Shown here one piece after another: positions 24,242 through 33,276 of a DNA stretch of 39,601 nucleotides (its first letter is position 1; each line of letters starts with the position of its first letter). The translations under genes and the position numbers were made by a program. Source of the DNA: Bacteroidota bacterium (GTDB lineage: Bacteria > Bacteroidota > Bacteroidia > Chitinophagales > Saprospiraceae); assembly GCA_029561355.1 (NCBI GenBank), contig JAKQJD010000559.1:1-39601 (forward strand), in the 5' to 3' direction. Under the pieces are notes generated by a model. The model was given only the letters and a program-made list of their open reading frames with translations. It did not search any database and was not told the DNA's origin.

Positions 24242-25291
24242 AACAGGTTCCCGCACGAAATTCAGCGCCGACAAAAACTGCATCACGTCCACCCCGTCGG
24301 CATAGTCGTTCAGGCCGGGTTCCTGCGTTTGCCCGAAGGGCAGCACCGGGAAATGCTGTAATGGGGATTTGCCCACGATGCATTGTATATCGTTTTGTTT
24401 GGCAGCCAGCAATGCATCGAGTTCGTCCGGACTATCGTAGTACTCGTAATGCGCCGAAGCGATCCGCGCCTGTAGCGAAGTGTCTTCTTTCAGGAGCAGG
24501 CAGCCGTTATTCTTGTGCGGAATGTTGTTGATGATGTACAGGGTGAAGTTGTAGTCGAAGTTATTTTTGTACTTGTTGTGCAACACCATTTCGCGGTATT
24601 CGTGCAATGCTTCCAGCAACACGTCGAAATCATACCCGCGTGGCACGTAAAGTTTGCTGACGTTGCGGCAGCCCAGTCCGAAATAGGTGAAAATATCGCG
24701 GCCGAGTGCGTACAACTCCGGAACTGTTTCCGAGCCGTCGAGAATGGCTACGCTGTTGCGGTTGCGTCGGATAATGTGCGGGTATTTGCCGAAATACTGG
24801 TCGAAGTACCGCGCCGTATTGTTGCTGCCGGTAGCAATGACCGCATCGAAGTTTTTCAGAAAATCGCCTTCCGACAAAAATTCGGTGTACGCCCACGAAT
24901 CCTTGCGCCACTCCCCCATTTTTTTGACCAGCAAAGGCAACAGACGTTTGTCTTTATCCGACAATTTTACTTTTGCCTGCTGGCCCGCTACAAAAACGCA
25001 CAGCCAATCCTGAAAGCCCACCAGCGGAATATTGCCGGCCATAATAATGGCCACCGTTTTTTCCGGATAGCCTGGATCGGCCATGGGATATTGCGCAGCC
25101 CAGGCGGCCAGTTTGTCGCGATCCAGGAATTGTGTGGCAATTGCTTTCAGCGCACTGCGTACATTCGCTTCCGTAAACCATTGATTTTCAATGGATGATT
25201 GCCGAATGGCTGTTTCCAGATCGGCATCTCCGTCGGATTGCAGGTAATGGCCGAGTTCGGCCAGCAAATCGAGTCGTTCCTGTAATTTCAA
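24236..25291 (-). CDS. LuxC-type acyl-CoA reductase
   Basis: This 351-residue protein of the LuxC/aldehyde dehydrogenase-like family has VAIIMAGNIPLVGFQDWLCV, VIATGSNNTARYFDQYFGKYP, RNRNSVAILDGSE and FTYFGLGCRNVSKLYVP, where the cysteine is the likely acyl-enzyme nucleophile. The family reduces acyl groups to aldehydes with NADPH. In Bacteroidota such genes occur without luciferase, as here, and their substrate is not known. The start is a TTG at 25291, as no upstream ATG is in frame and the reading begins with the usual N-terminal helix. A near -7 box (TATCTTCG, one mismatch) is close upstream. Confidence 0.88.
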   Translation of the reverse strand: MKLQERLDLLAELGHYLQSDGDADLETAIRQSSIENQWFTEANVRSALKAIATQFLDRDKLAAWAAQYPMADPGYPEKTVAIIMAGNIPLVGFQDWLCVFVAGQQAKVKLSDKDKRLLPLLVKKMGEWRKDSWAYTEFLSEGDFLKNFDAVIATGSNNTARYFDQYFGKYPHIIRRNRNSVAILDGSETVPELYALGRDIFTYFGLGCRNVSKLYVPRGYDFDVLLEALHEYREMVLHNKYKNNFDYNFTLYIINNIPHKNNGCLLLKEDTSLQARIASAHYEYYDSPDELDALLAAKQNDIQCIVGKSPLQHFPVLPFGQTQEPGLNDYADGVDVMQFLSALNFVREPVL

Positions 25292-25472
25292 AGCATCAGA
25301 TTTTAAATGCGAAGATAAACCGGTTCCTGTTCCAACGCATTATGCCGGTCGAAATTAAGGTGACACAATCAAAATTATTTAGACGGCCTTTAAACAAGAA
25401 AATGAAATTTCCGTTTGTGGTAACAATTCAAGTACGAAAACGATCTGCATTCCCTTACCACATATCAAGTCA

Positions 25473-27239
25473 ATGACTGCAAACCAACAAACGACACAAC
25501 TAACACCGCTGAGAAGGCTTCTGCGTCTGCTTGGCGACTACCGAAAAGAAATCCGTTACGTGTTTTTATATGCGGTAGTGGCCGGACTGATCAATTTATC
25601 CCTCCCGCTCGGCATTCAGGCTATCATCAGCCAGATTGCTGGCGGCGCCATGAACGCATCGTGGGGGGTGATGGTGCTGTTCGTGCTGATCGGCGCCTTG
25701 CTGGCGGGCACCATCCGGATCATGCAACTTTCGGTGATGGAATACATGCAACGACGCATTTTCGCGCACGCTTCCATCGATTTCGCCCTGCGCATCCCGC
25801 GCTTCAACCTCGAATTACTGCGTAACGACTACATTCCCGAACTCGTCAACCGCTTTTTTGATACCCTTACTATTCAAAAAGGGCTACCGAAAATTCTGAT
25901 AGACGGCAGCACCGCGCTGTTACAGATCCTGTTCAGTTTGCTGCTGCTTTCGTTTTACCATCCGACATTCGTGCTTTTTTCCCTGCTCCTGATCGGAGTA
26001 CTGAGCCTGCTGTTTTACTGGACGGCACCGCGCGGCATACAGACAAGCCTGCAGGAATCGAAATACAAGTACAAAATTGCCTACTGGCTGGAAGAAGTGG
26101 GTCGCGTGTCCAGCACGTTCAAACTGGCCGGCGAAAACAATTTCCCGCTCCGGCGCACCGACGCCCTCACAGTTCAATACCTTGATGCCCGCACCCGGCA
26201 TTGGCGTATTTTGCTGACCCAACTCATCAGCAGCGTTGCTTTCCGGGTACTGGTGCTGGGCGGTTTCCTCATTCTGGGAAGTGCGCTGGTCATGACCAAT
26301 GAGTTGAACATCGGGCAGTTTGTCGCCTCCGAAATTTTGATCCTGTTTGTCATCGAATCCGTTGAAAAACTCATTCTGTTGCATGAAACAGGCTACGACG
26401 TGCTGACCGCTGCCGAAAAGATGGGCCAGGTTGCCGACCTGCCGCTGGAGCGCGAGGGCGGTATATCCGTAGAGGAGTTTTGCCCGGAAGCACAGCCGAT
26501 GGAAGTGGAATTGCGCGACCTTTCCTACCAATACGAGGACGGCACCCTGCCCGTTTTAAAAAATATTTCCCTAAAAATCAACGCCGGAGAACATGTACTG
26601 GTGGCGGGATACAACGGCTCCGGCAAAAGCACGCTGATGCAGGTCATGTCCGTACTGAAACGCGATTTCACCGGAAGCCTGCTGTTTAACGGACTGCCCA
26701 AAAGAAACATCAACCTGCGCAGTTTGCGCGAGCACATCGGCGACTTGTCCTCTCAGGAAGACATTTTCAAAGGCAGTATTCTGGAAAACATCACCCTGGG
26801 TAATCAGAAAATCGCCTTGCCGCGCGTACTGGAGGTGATTGACCTGGTAGGTTTGAGCGAGTTCATCCGGGAAGCGCCGCTGGGACTGGAAACGGAAATA
26901 CTGCCCGGAGGGCAAAATATTTCGCGCAGCACAGTGTCCAAAATCCTGGTAGCGCGCGCAGTGTCGAACCGACCCAATTTTCTGGTACTGGAAGAACCGC
27001 TGGGGCACCTGAATTTCCGCGACAGGCTACGCATTGCACAGTACCTCACAGATAAAAAACATCCCTGGACGCTGGTGGCTGCCGGCTCCGACCCCGTGCT
27101 GGCCGCCTTGTGCGATCGCGTCATTGTTCTGAAGAAAGGCGAAATCGTTTTTGACGGCACCTTCGAGGAAGTTCAAAAAACCCAGCATTACACCCGTGTT
27201 TTCAGAACCACCCTGGAAATAACCGGAGAACAAGACTAA
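25473..27239 (+). CDS. ABC transporter with degenerate ATPase (type I secretion-like)
   Basis: This 588-residue protein has an ABC exporter membrane domain at about residues 25-300 and an ATPase at about 340-575. Walker A is intact (GYNGSGKST, 379-387). The signature position reads LPGGQNIS (477-484) instead of LSGGQ. Walker B ends VLEEP (E507, E508) instead of DE. The H-loop histidine is replaced (LVAAGSDP, near 536-540). It is first in an operon with HlyD (24 bases downstream) and TolC, so it belongs to a tripartite exporter. No peptidase domain is present. Either it hydrolyses ATP poorly or it pairs with another subunit (inference). Confidence 0.88.
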   Translation: MTANQQTTQLTPLRRLLRLLGDYRKEIRYVFLYAVVAGLINLSLPLGIQAIISQIAGGAMNASWGVMVLFVLIGALLAGTIRIMQLSVMEYMQRRIFAHASIDFALRIPRFNLELLRNDYIPELVNRFFDTLTIQKGLPKILIDGSTALLQILFSLLLLSFYHPTFVLFSLLLIGVLSLLFYWTAPRGIQTSLQESKYKYKIAYWLEEVGRVSSTFKLAGENNFPLRRTDALTVQYLDARTRHWRILLTQLISSVAFRVLVLGGFLILGSALVMTNELNIGQFVASEILILFVIESVEKLILLHETGYDVLTAAEKMGQVADLPLEREGGISVEEFCPEAQPMEVELRDLSYQYEDGTLPVLKNISLKINAGEHVLVAGYNGSGKSTLMQVMSVLKRDFTGSLLFNGLPKRNINLRSLREHIGDLSSQEDIFKGSILENITLGNQKIALPRVLEVIDLVGLSEFIREAPLGLETEILPGGQNISRSTVSKILVARAVSNRPNFLVLEEPLGHLNFRDRLRIAQYLTDKKHPWTLVAAGSDPVLAALCDRVIVLKKGEIVFDGTFEEVQKTQHYTRVFRTTLEITGEQD

Positions 27240-27264
27240 ACCCGTCCCATAAACTGATCTGACT

Positions 27265-28626
27265 ATGCTCAACATATCTGAAAACGAAGTACATCATTCG
27301 GAAGACCTCAACCGGCTGGCTTCCCTCCAAAGAATCTATCTGCCCAAATGGCACCTTTCTTTCAAAAAATTGATGCTGGTGATACTGGTCATTTTCCTGT
27401 TCTTCATGTTTCTGCCGTGGACGCAAAACGTGCGGGCAGACGGAAAAGTAACCACCCTGCGCCCCGAACAGCGCCCGCAAACCATCAACGCCACCATTTC
27501 GGGTCGCATCGAACAGTGGTACGTGACGGAAGGGCAGGCGGTTAAAAAAGGAGATACCATCGTCCATTTGTCAGAAGTGAAAGCCGAATATTTTGATCCG
27601 GCGCTGGTGGAACGAATGGGCAACCAGATGGAAGCGAAAGAAAACGCCATCGCTTCCTACTCCGGCAAAGCGGGCGCGCTCGACGATCAGATCGCCGCCA
27701 TGCAAAGCGAACTGGAAAGTAAAACCCGGCAAATTCAGAACAAAATTCAACAGGCAAGGCTTAAAATAGAAAGCGACAGCCTCAAAACCGTGCAGGCAAA
27801 AATCGACCTGCAGGTGGCGGAAAGGCAGTTTGCCGGCTCGAAAGCATTGTACGACAAGGGCCTTAAATCGCTGACCGACCTCGAAGAGAAAAGACTGAAA
27901 CTACAGGAAACGCAAACCAAACTGGTGGCTGCCGGCAACCAGTTGGAAACCAGCCGCAACGATCTCGCTATTTACCAGACGGAACTTCGCCTGGTGAGCA
28001 ACGAAACGGCCAACAAGGTTGCCAAAACGCGCAGCGACCGTTTCAGCACCCTTTCGGAACAATACGACGCGCGCGCTACCGTCAGCAAACTCAGCATCGA
28101 ACGCGAAAACTACGCACGCCGGCAGGCATTTTATTATATCACCGCGCCACAGGACGGGTTCATCGTCCGCGCCATCAAACCCGGCATCGGCGAAATTCTG
28201 AAAGAAGGCGACCCAGTCGTGAGTATCCAACCTGCTGATTATCAACTGGCTGTGGAGTTGTACGTGAAGCCGCTTGACCTGTCGCTGCTACAGGTGGGAC
28301 ACGAAGTGCGTTTCCTGTTCGACGGCTGGCCGGCATTTTTCTTCAGCGGATGGCCGGGCGTTTCGCTGGGTACTTTTGGTGGTAAAATCGTAGCCATGGA
28401 CCGCAACATCAGCCCCAATGGCAAATTCAGGGTACTCGTTGCGCCCGACACCTCGGAAGAAACCTGGCCGGTCGCTTTACAGCCCGGAGGCGGCGCCAAG
28501 GGTATCGCTTTGCTCAACAACGTTCCGGTCTGGTACGAACTATGGCGCGTCATGAACGGCTTCCCACCCGATCTGTACAAGGGAATGGACAACTCAAACA
28601 GTGAAAAAGAATCGAAAGGAAAATGA
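27265..28626 (+). CDS. HlyD family membrane-fusion protein
   Basis: This 453-residue adaptor has one transmembrane helix at about residues 34-52 (LMLVILVIFLFFMFLPW). Biotinyl-lipoyl-like halves follow (ATISGRIEQWYVTEGQAVKK; ITAPQDGFIVRAIKPGIGEI). A long coiled coil at about 130-290 lies between these halves. The C-terminal barrel region (DLSLLQVGHEVRFLFDGWPA) is enlarged. Its stop overlaps the next ATG (ATGA), coupling it to the TolC gene. Together with the upstream ABC protein it forms an inner-membrane to outer-membrane exporter whose substrate is unknown. Confidence 0.92.
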   Translation: MLNISENEVHHSEDLNRLASLQRIYLPKWHLSFKKLMLVILVIFLFFMFLPWTQNVRADGKVTTLRPEQRPQTINATISGRIEQWYVTEGQAVKKGDTIVHLSEVKAEYFDPALVERMGNQMEAKENAIASYSGKAGALDDQIAAMQSELESKTRQIQNKIQQARLKIESDSLKTVQAKIDLQVAERQFAGSKALYDKGLKSLTDLEEKRLKLQETQTKLVAAGNQLETSRNDLAIYQTELRLVSNETANKVAKTRSDRFSTLSEQYDARATVSKLSIERENYARRQAFYYITAPQDGFIVRAIKPGIGEILKEGDPVVSIQPADYQLAVELYVKPLDLSLLQVGHEVRFLFDGWPAFFFSGWPGVSLGTFGGKIVAMDRNISPNGKFRVLVAPDTSEETWPVALQPGGGAKGIALLNNVPVWYELWRVMNGFPPDLYKGMDNSNSEKESKGK

Positions 28627-30023
28627 CCCAGAACCTGTTTCGCCGGATCCGGTGGCTCCTCCTGCTGACGCTCCCGTTCACTCTGAATGCTCAGACGCCG
28701 GAATGGCAGGATTTCCGCCGGCAAGTGCTTGATAATCACCCGCTTGCCCGCCAGTCGGATTTATTTCGCAACCAGGCCGACCAGGCGCTGCTGCGTGCGA
28801 AGGGCGGCTTCGATCCCAAATTGTATTCGGAGTTTTACACCAAAAATTTCAGCGGAAAAACCTACTTCCGCTATTCGGAAACGGGTGTCAAACTGCCGAC
28901 CTGGGCCGGACTGGAACTGAAAGCGGCTTATAATACGGCATCCGGGAATTACCTGAACAGCGAATCTACCCTGCCACCCAACGGCCAGCCAAGCCTCGGT
29001 TTCAACTGGTCTGTCGGGCAGGGGTTGTTCGTCGATGAACGCCGAACTGCCCTGCAGCAGGCGCGAATCGGCCTGCAGGCAGCGGAAGCGGAACGGGATG
29101 TGGCGCGCAACGATCTGTTGCTCGATGCCGCCAAAACGTACTGGAACTGGGTGGTGGCGGAAAACCAGTTGAGGATTTTCGAATCGGCCCTACAGCAGGC
29201 TCGTATCCGCCACGAAGGGATTTGCGAGAGTTACCGGCAGGGAGACAAGCCGGCCATCGATACCGTTGAAACTTTTATTCAGGTGCAAAACCGGCTGCTG
29301 GACATCAATTTCGCTGCTGTCGACCTGCAAAACGCCGCGCTGGCGCTCCGGAATTTCCTGTGGGAAACAGACGGCACCCCGGATCCAACACTTCCGACGC
29401 CGGTTGTACTCGAAAATGTACCTGCCGCGCTGCCCGCAACCAATCGCGCGGCCCTGCTCGACCGTATCGAACGCCATCCGGAATTGCGCCTGTACCAGGC
29501 AAAACTCCAAAATCTCGGTGCGGAAAGGCGCCTGAAAAACGAGAAAAGAAAACCTGTGCTAGACCTGAATTACAATATTCTGGGCGCCGGATGGGAGTTT
29601 TTTCCGACGGCCTCTGCCGACGGGCCGGGCGTCTTCGCCCAGGACATCAAATGGGGCGTCTCTTTCAGTTACCCGATTCTCAACAGGAAAGCACGGGGTG
29701 ACTGGCAAATTACGCAGGTAAAAATCGCCCAAACGGAACTGGACATCCGGCAAAAACGCCAGGTGCTCGCCACCAAAACAGGCCAATACGCCAACGAACT
29801 GGACAACCTGCGCGGACAAATCACACTCTACGGCAATATTACAGACAACTACCGCCGCTTGCTGGAAGCCGAAACGGAAAAATTCAATCAGGGCGAAAGT
29901 TCCGTTTTTCTTATCAATGCCCGCGAACAACGCTGGCTGGAAGCCAGAATCAAATACCTGAAATTACTGGGCGAATTCAGGAAAACGGAGGCCGCGCTGC
30001 AATGGGCTGCCGGTGGGGAGTAA
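28623..30023 (+). CDS. TolC family outer-membrane efflux protein
   Basis: This 466-residue protein has a signal peptide (MTQNLFRRIRWLLLLTLPFTLNA-Q). Two OEP-like helical repeats are visible (RDVARNDLLLDAAKTYWNWV and VKIAQTELDIRQKRQVLATK) with beta segments between them. It is the outer-membrane channel of the ABC-HlyD-TolC operon and overlaps the HlyD stop by four bases. It could also serve the C39 exporter at 12672, which has no TolC of its own in the window (inference). Its stop codon (TAA) is followed directly by the GTGCGAA heptad array. Confidence 0.93.
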   Translation: MTQNLFRRIRWLLLLTLPFTLNAQTPEWQDFRRQVLDNHPLARQSDLFRNQADQALLRAKGGFDPKLYSEFYTKNFSGKTYFRYSETGVKLPTWAGLELKAAYNTASGNYLNSESTLPPNGQPSLGFNWSVGQGLFVDERRTALQQARIGLQAAEAERDVARNDLLLDAAKTYWNWVVAENQLRIFESALQQARIRHEGICESYRQGDKPAIDTVETFIQVQNRLLDINFAAVDLQNAALALRNFLWETDGTPDPTLPTPVVLENVPAALPATNRAALLDRIERHPELRLYQAKLQNLGAERRLKNEKRKPVLDLNYNILGAGWEFFPTASADGPGVFAQDIKWGVSFSYPILNRKARGDWQITQVKIAQTELDIRQKRQVLATKTGQYANELDNLRGQITLYGNITDNYRRLLEAETEKFNQGESSVFLINAREQRWLEARIKYLKLLGEFRKTEAALQWAAGGE

Positions 30024-30120
30024 AAGTGCGAAGTCGACAGTGCGAAGTCGGCAGTGCGAAGTGCGAAGTCGACAGTGCGAAGTCGGTTACTTCGTACTTC
30101 GCACTGCCGACTTCGCACTT
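30023..30120. repeat. GTGCGAA-word palindrome (copy 3) read into by the LtaS-like gene
   Basis: The left array (30023-30085) has several AGTGCGAAGTCGNC units. The right arm (30089-30120) is complementary to 30039-30070 with one mismatch in 32 (GTACGAA for GTGCGAA). The array thus folds into one strong hairpin with unpaired repeats left over. The short loop is not the conserved one of copies at 12417, 16686 and 34054. The minus-strand LtaS-like ORF runs through the right arm to a TAA at 30089-30087. Confidence 0.88.
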
Positions 30121-32060
30121 ACCATCCCAACCTTGTCGTTTTCAATCATCCACTGCGATACCTGGAGATTGGAGCAGGCGAAGTTTTTCATACTGTCTAC
30201 CAGTGCCGGGTACAAATGGCTGATGTCTTCATAGGATCCGCTGCGGTAATCGATCAGTGTTTCCTTGCCCGATTTTCGGGCTACATACAGAAAACGGTCG
30301 TTTACGATGCCCATTTTGTGATCCTGGGAGAAGAAGGAAAAAGGCCGTTGTTCCTGAAAAAGGTCGTATCCCAGCGTATTTTGAACGTAATCTTGGCGCA
30401 CCAGTCCCATGATCGTCGGGAAAATATCCGTCTGATTGGCCAGTTGGTGGCGCACTTCCGGCTTGTTAAACAATCCGGGCGCATGAATGATCAGCGGCAC
30501 GTGGTTGTAGGAAAGCGGCACGTCGTAAGGTCCCGGAATATTGACGCCATGGTCGCCGACAAATACGAAGACCGTATTGTTGTACCAGGGCTTTTGCGCG
30601 CAGGATTCGATAAAATTATGGATCGCCCAGTCGGTGTATTCGTAGGTAATTTCTACCGGATCGGTGCTGCGCGGTTTGAATTTGCTGAATGCCGGAATGA
30701 TAAACGGCGGGTGCGTGGTAATAGTCAGAATCGTGGAGAAGAACGGTTTGCCTGCCGGATCGGCAGCCAGTTTGTCCATCGTTTCAAAGGCATGCTCGAA
30801 CAGGGTTTCGTCGCCTACCCCCCACGAATTGGCTATCTTTTCCGGTGGATAATCCGCCAGGTCACTGATGTGGTCGTAGCCGTTTTTTTGCAGGAAAACG
30901 TCCAGGTTATCGAAGGTTTTCGGGTGGGTACAGAAAAATTCGGTGGTATAACCTTTTTCCCGCAGCGTGACAGGCAACCCCGTAAAATCCAGAAATTCCG
31001 AGCGGCCGTTGTTCATCGGATGCTGCATCATGGTGATGGGCATGCCGTAAATGGAACTGTACAGGCCGGCGTTGGTATGAATGCCGTTGGAAAAACAATT
31101 GTCAAAAAAGATGCTGGTCCGTGCCAGGCTGTCCAGGTGCGGTGTGAGGTTTTTCGGATTTCCGAAAACACCCATGCGGCTGGCGCTCATGCTTTCCATC
31201 AATACCAGCACCACGTTCATCTGGCGCTCCGGTTGTTGAAAAACGTGCTCCCGGGCAATCGGTGAGGCCTCGAAGGCTTTTTTAATGCCCAGGCTTTCTT
31301 CCACAACTGAGATGGCTTTTTCAATATTCGTCAGATGAATATCGAAAGCGAAATAGGAGTCGAACCAGGTGTGTACCGGGTTGAGTGTCAATTGATTGAT
31401 GAATCCGTCGTTGCTGAAAGTCGCCCGTTTCAGATCCGGGGTTTTAGGCGTAGCGCCTCCCCAGAGTCCGCACAACATCAGAACGGATGCCACGGAGGTG
31501 GTGATCAGGCGGTTTTTGTGCGAATACGTGGATGCGATAGTCCAGGTACCGTGCCAGATTTTCCGCATCAGGCGACCGACACCCCAGATACAGAAGGCGC
31601 AAATGAGGATAAACGGATAATATTTCACCTCGGAAACGATGTATTTGGCAACCTGAACGTTGTTTTTCCAATGCACAGCCGCAGTGGTGAGCCGGGAATT
31701 GAAAAAATTGAAATACGGCACGTCCGCCGCACATATGATGAGGGATACAAGAATCACCGTACCGCAGTAAAAGCGGGTAAAAGCGAACAGCCGTCTGTGC
31801 TCGCGCGGCCAGATGTAAGCCAGCGTCAGCAGCAGGTACGGCAGCAGCAGCGCGTAACTCGCCACCGTGATGTCGAACCACAGACCAATTTTGAATGCTT
31901 CCCTTACGGAAAGCGTACGGTCCATTTGAAAAAAGTAGGAGGGCCGGTTGTACATCAGCGTCACATAGCGAAACAGGCTGTACATGGCGAGCAAGATCAG
32001 ATGAACAACCAACAAAAAACGTAGGTGCGAAGGCACCCAGCGGTGATACAGATCTTTCAT
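30087..32060 (-). CDS. LTA synthase/sulfatase family membrane protein
   Basis: From the ATG at 32060 the protein has 657 residues: five transmembrane helices in about residues 1-230, then a periplasmic sulfatase-like domain. That domain shows NVVLVLMESMSASRMGVFG, the nucleophile threonine in GIHTNAG (T329) and the metal site VFVGDHGVN. In Gram-negative bacteria such enzymes transfer phosphoglycerol or phosphoethanolamine to envelope glycans; no lipoteichoic acid is expected here. I prefer 32060 over an ATG at 32084 because the -7 box (32093-32100) would leave too short a leader for the latter. The last ~11 residues (SAKSAVRSTK region) are encoded by the repeat arm and probably are not original. 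Confidence 0.88.
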   Translation of the reverse strand: MKDLYHRWVPSHLRFLLVVHLILLAMYSLFRYVTLMYNRPSYFFQMDRTLSVREAFKIGLWFDITVASYALLLPYLLLTLAYIWPREHRRLFAFTRFYCGTVILVSLIICAADVPYFNFFNSRLTTAAVHWKNNVQVAKYIVSEVKYYPFILICAFCIWGVGRLMRKIWHGTWTIASTYSHKNRLITTSVASVLMLCGLWGGATPKTPDLKRATFSNDGFINQLTLNPVHTWFDSYFAFDIHLTNIEKAISVVEESLGIKKAFEASPIAREHVFQQPERQMNVVLVLMESMSASRMGVFGNPKNLTPHLDSLARTSIFFDNCFSNGIHTNAGLYSSIYGMPITMMQHPMNNGRSEFLDFTGLPVTLREKGYTTEFFCTHPKTFDNLDVFLQKNGYDHISDLADYPPEKIANSWGVGDETLFEHAFETMDKLAADPAGKPFFSTILTITTHPPFIIPAFSKFKPRSTDPVEITYEYTDWAIHNFIESCAQKPWYNNTVFVFVGDHGVNIPGPYDVPLSYNHVPLIIHAPGLFNKPEVRHQLANQTDIFPTIMGLVRQDYVQNTLGYDLFQEQRPFSFFSQDHKMGIVNDRFLYVARKSGKETLIDYRSGSYEDISHLYPALVDSMKNFACSNLQVSQWMIENDKVGMVSAKSAVRSTK

Positions 32061-32092
32061 AGTATTATTAGATTCAGACTTCATTCCAGCCG

Positions 32093-32100
32093 CAAAAGTA
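32093..32100 (-). promoter_or_regulatory. -7 box of the LtaS-like gene
   Basis: TACTTTTG on the minus strand matches TAnnTTTG, 33 bases before the ATG at 32060. No clear -33 box. Confidence 0.5.
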
Positions 32101-32166
32101 CGGCGGAAACCTGTAAAGGTATCGCTTATAACCGCCCAAACGCTGCTATCTTTCGTTAAGCGAATG

Positions 32167-33048
32167 TTATTCCGGGACGTATAACCGGTTGGCGGTGTAG
32201 GCAAACAGACAGGCTGTCCAAAAAGAATACAAAGAATACACCAGCGCGGGCTTCACCATTTCCTGGTTTCCAAGCATATTGCTGGCGATCAGAAAGGCGA
32301 GTGTGGTGTTCTGAACGCCGCTTTCCATGGCTGCCGTGATTCTGGATGCGTGGGGAGTACCCATCCATTTCATGAAGAAATACCCGAAAAACAGGCAGGA
32401 AGCATTTTGTAACAACGCAAACGGTGTAATCAGTGCAAAATCATGCGCACTCAAGCCCGCTCCGCCATGGCTTTCTCCGGCAAACAGTTTGATCGTAAAA
32501 ACCACGCCCAGCAATACCAGCATCACGTATTTGGCAGGTTTGCTGATACGCTCCGCAAACACCGGGAAATTGCGCCGCAACAGCAGGCCCAGCGTGGCCG
32601 GAATCATGGTAATAAAGAAAATATGGCTCACTGTTTCCCAGAACGGCAGGTGCAGCTCCGTCTCGCGGCCCATAAAAACCCGTAGCCCAACGTTGACCAG
32701 CACCGGAATCGAAAAAAGCGTGAGGAAACTATTGACAGACGTTAAGGACAGCGACAAGGCGACATTCCCTTTCCATAAATAGGTCAGAAAGCCGGAGGTT
32801 GCGCCACCGGGGCTCACGGAAAGAATGATCAGCCCCACCTTGATCTCTGCCGGAAGCGGCGCTACCATACAGATCAAAAAGGCAATCAGCGGCAATCCAA
32901 TCATTTGAGCACCCAAAGCCGAAAAAAAGGCCCGCGGATGCTTCACAATATGGATGAAGTCGGACAAAGTAAGCGACAAGCCGACCCCAAACATAACCAA
33001 ACCCAACACGCCGCCTACGGCAACGTCAACAATAGTGGTAGCAGTCAA
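32167..33048 (-). CDS. Bile acid:sodium symporter family (BASS) transporter
   Basis: This 293-residue protein has about nine or ten transmembrane helices. The family motifs seen are GLVMFGVGLSLTLSDF, LSVSPGGATSGFLTYLWKGN (helix-breaking crossover region) and ESGVQNTTLAFLIASN. BASS proteins couple uptake of organic anions to sodium; in bacteria the natural substrate is usually not bile acid but small carboxylates. The start is a TTG at 33048, 25 bases after a -7 box; an internal ATG at residue 20 (32991) would cut into the first helix. Confidence 0.92.
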   Translation of the reverse strand: MTATTIVDVAVGGVLGLVMFGVGLSLTLSDFIHIVKHPRAFFSALGAQMIGLPLIAFLICMVAPLPAEIKVGLIILSVSPGGATSGFLTYLWKGNVALSLSLTSVNSFLTLFSIPVLVNVGLRVFMGRETELHLPFWETVSHIFFITMIPATLGLLLRRNFPVFAERISKPAKYVMLVLLGVVFTIKLFAGESHGGAGLSAHDFALITPFALLQNASCLFFGYFFMKWMGTPHASRITAAMESGVQNTTLAFLIASNMLGNQEMVKPALVYSLYSFWTACLFAYTANRLYVPE

Positions 33049-33072
33049 AGGAGTAAATAGTTTTTACAACGC

Positions 33073-33080
33073 CAAAGGTA
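33073..33080 (-). promoter_or_regulatory. -7 box of the BASS transporter gene
   Basis: TACCTTTG on the minus strand matches TAnnTTTG and lies 25 bases before the TTG start at 33048, supporting that start. The remaining intergenic sequence to 33276 shows no further feature I can support. Confidence 0.5.
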
Positions 33081-33276
33081 AAGGAATAAGCCGTTCAGAT
33101 CGGATATTTGTGCAGAATTCCATTCAAACCTCCGGCAAAACAAAGTGTTCAAAAAAGGAGTGATTCTGGTAAAAATTTCCGGATTTTAACGTAAATCGCT
33201 CCCTCAATCATCCTGACGACCCGGTTATCCGACTGTTGTCATACCTCCACCCCTTTTACACCACTCCTCCGTTATT

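Noticed and set aside
30054..31265. Open frame of 403 codons on the plus strand opposite the LtaS-like gene
   Set aside because: It starts in repeat sequence and runs antisense to recognisable sulfatase motifs; no family resemblance.
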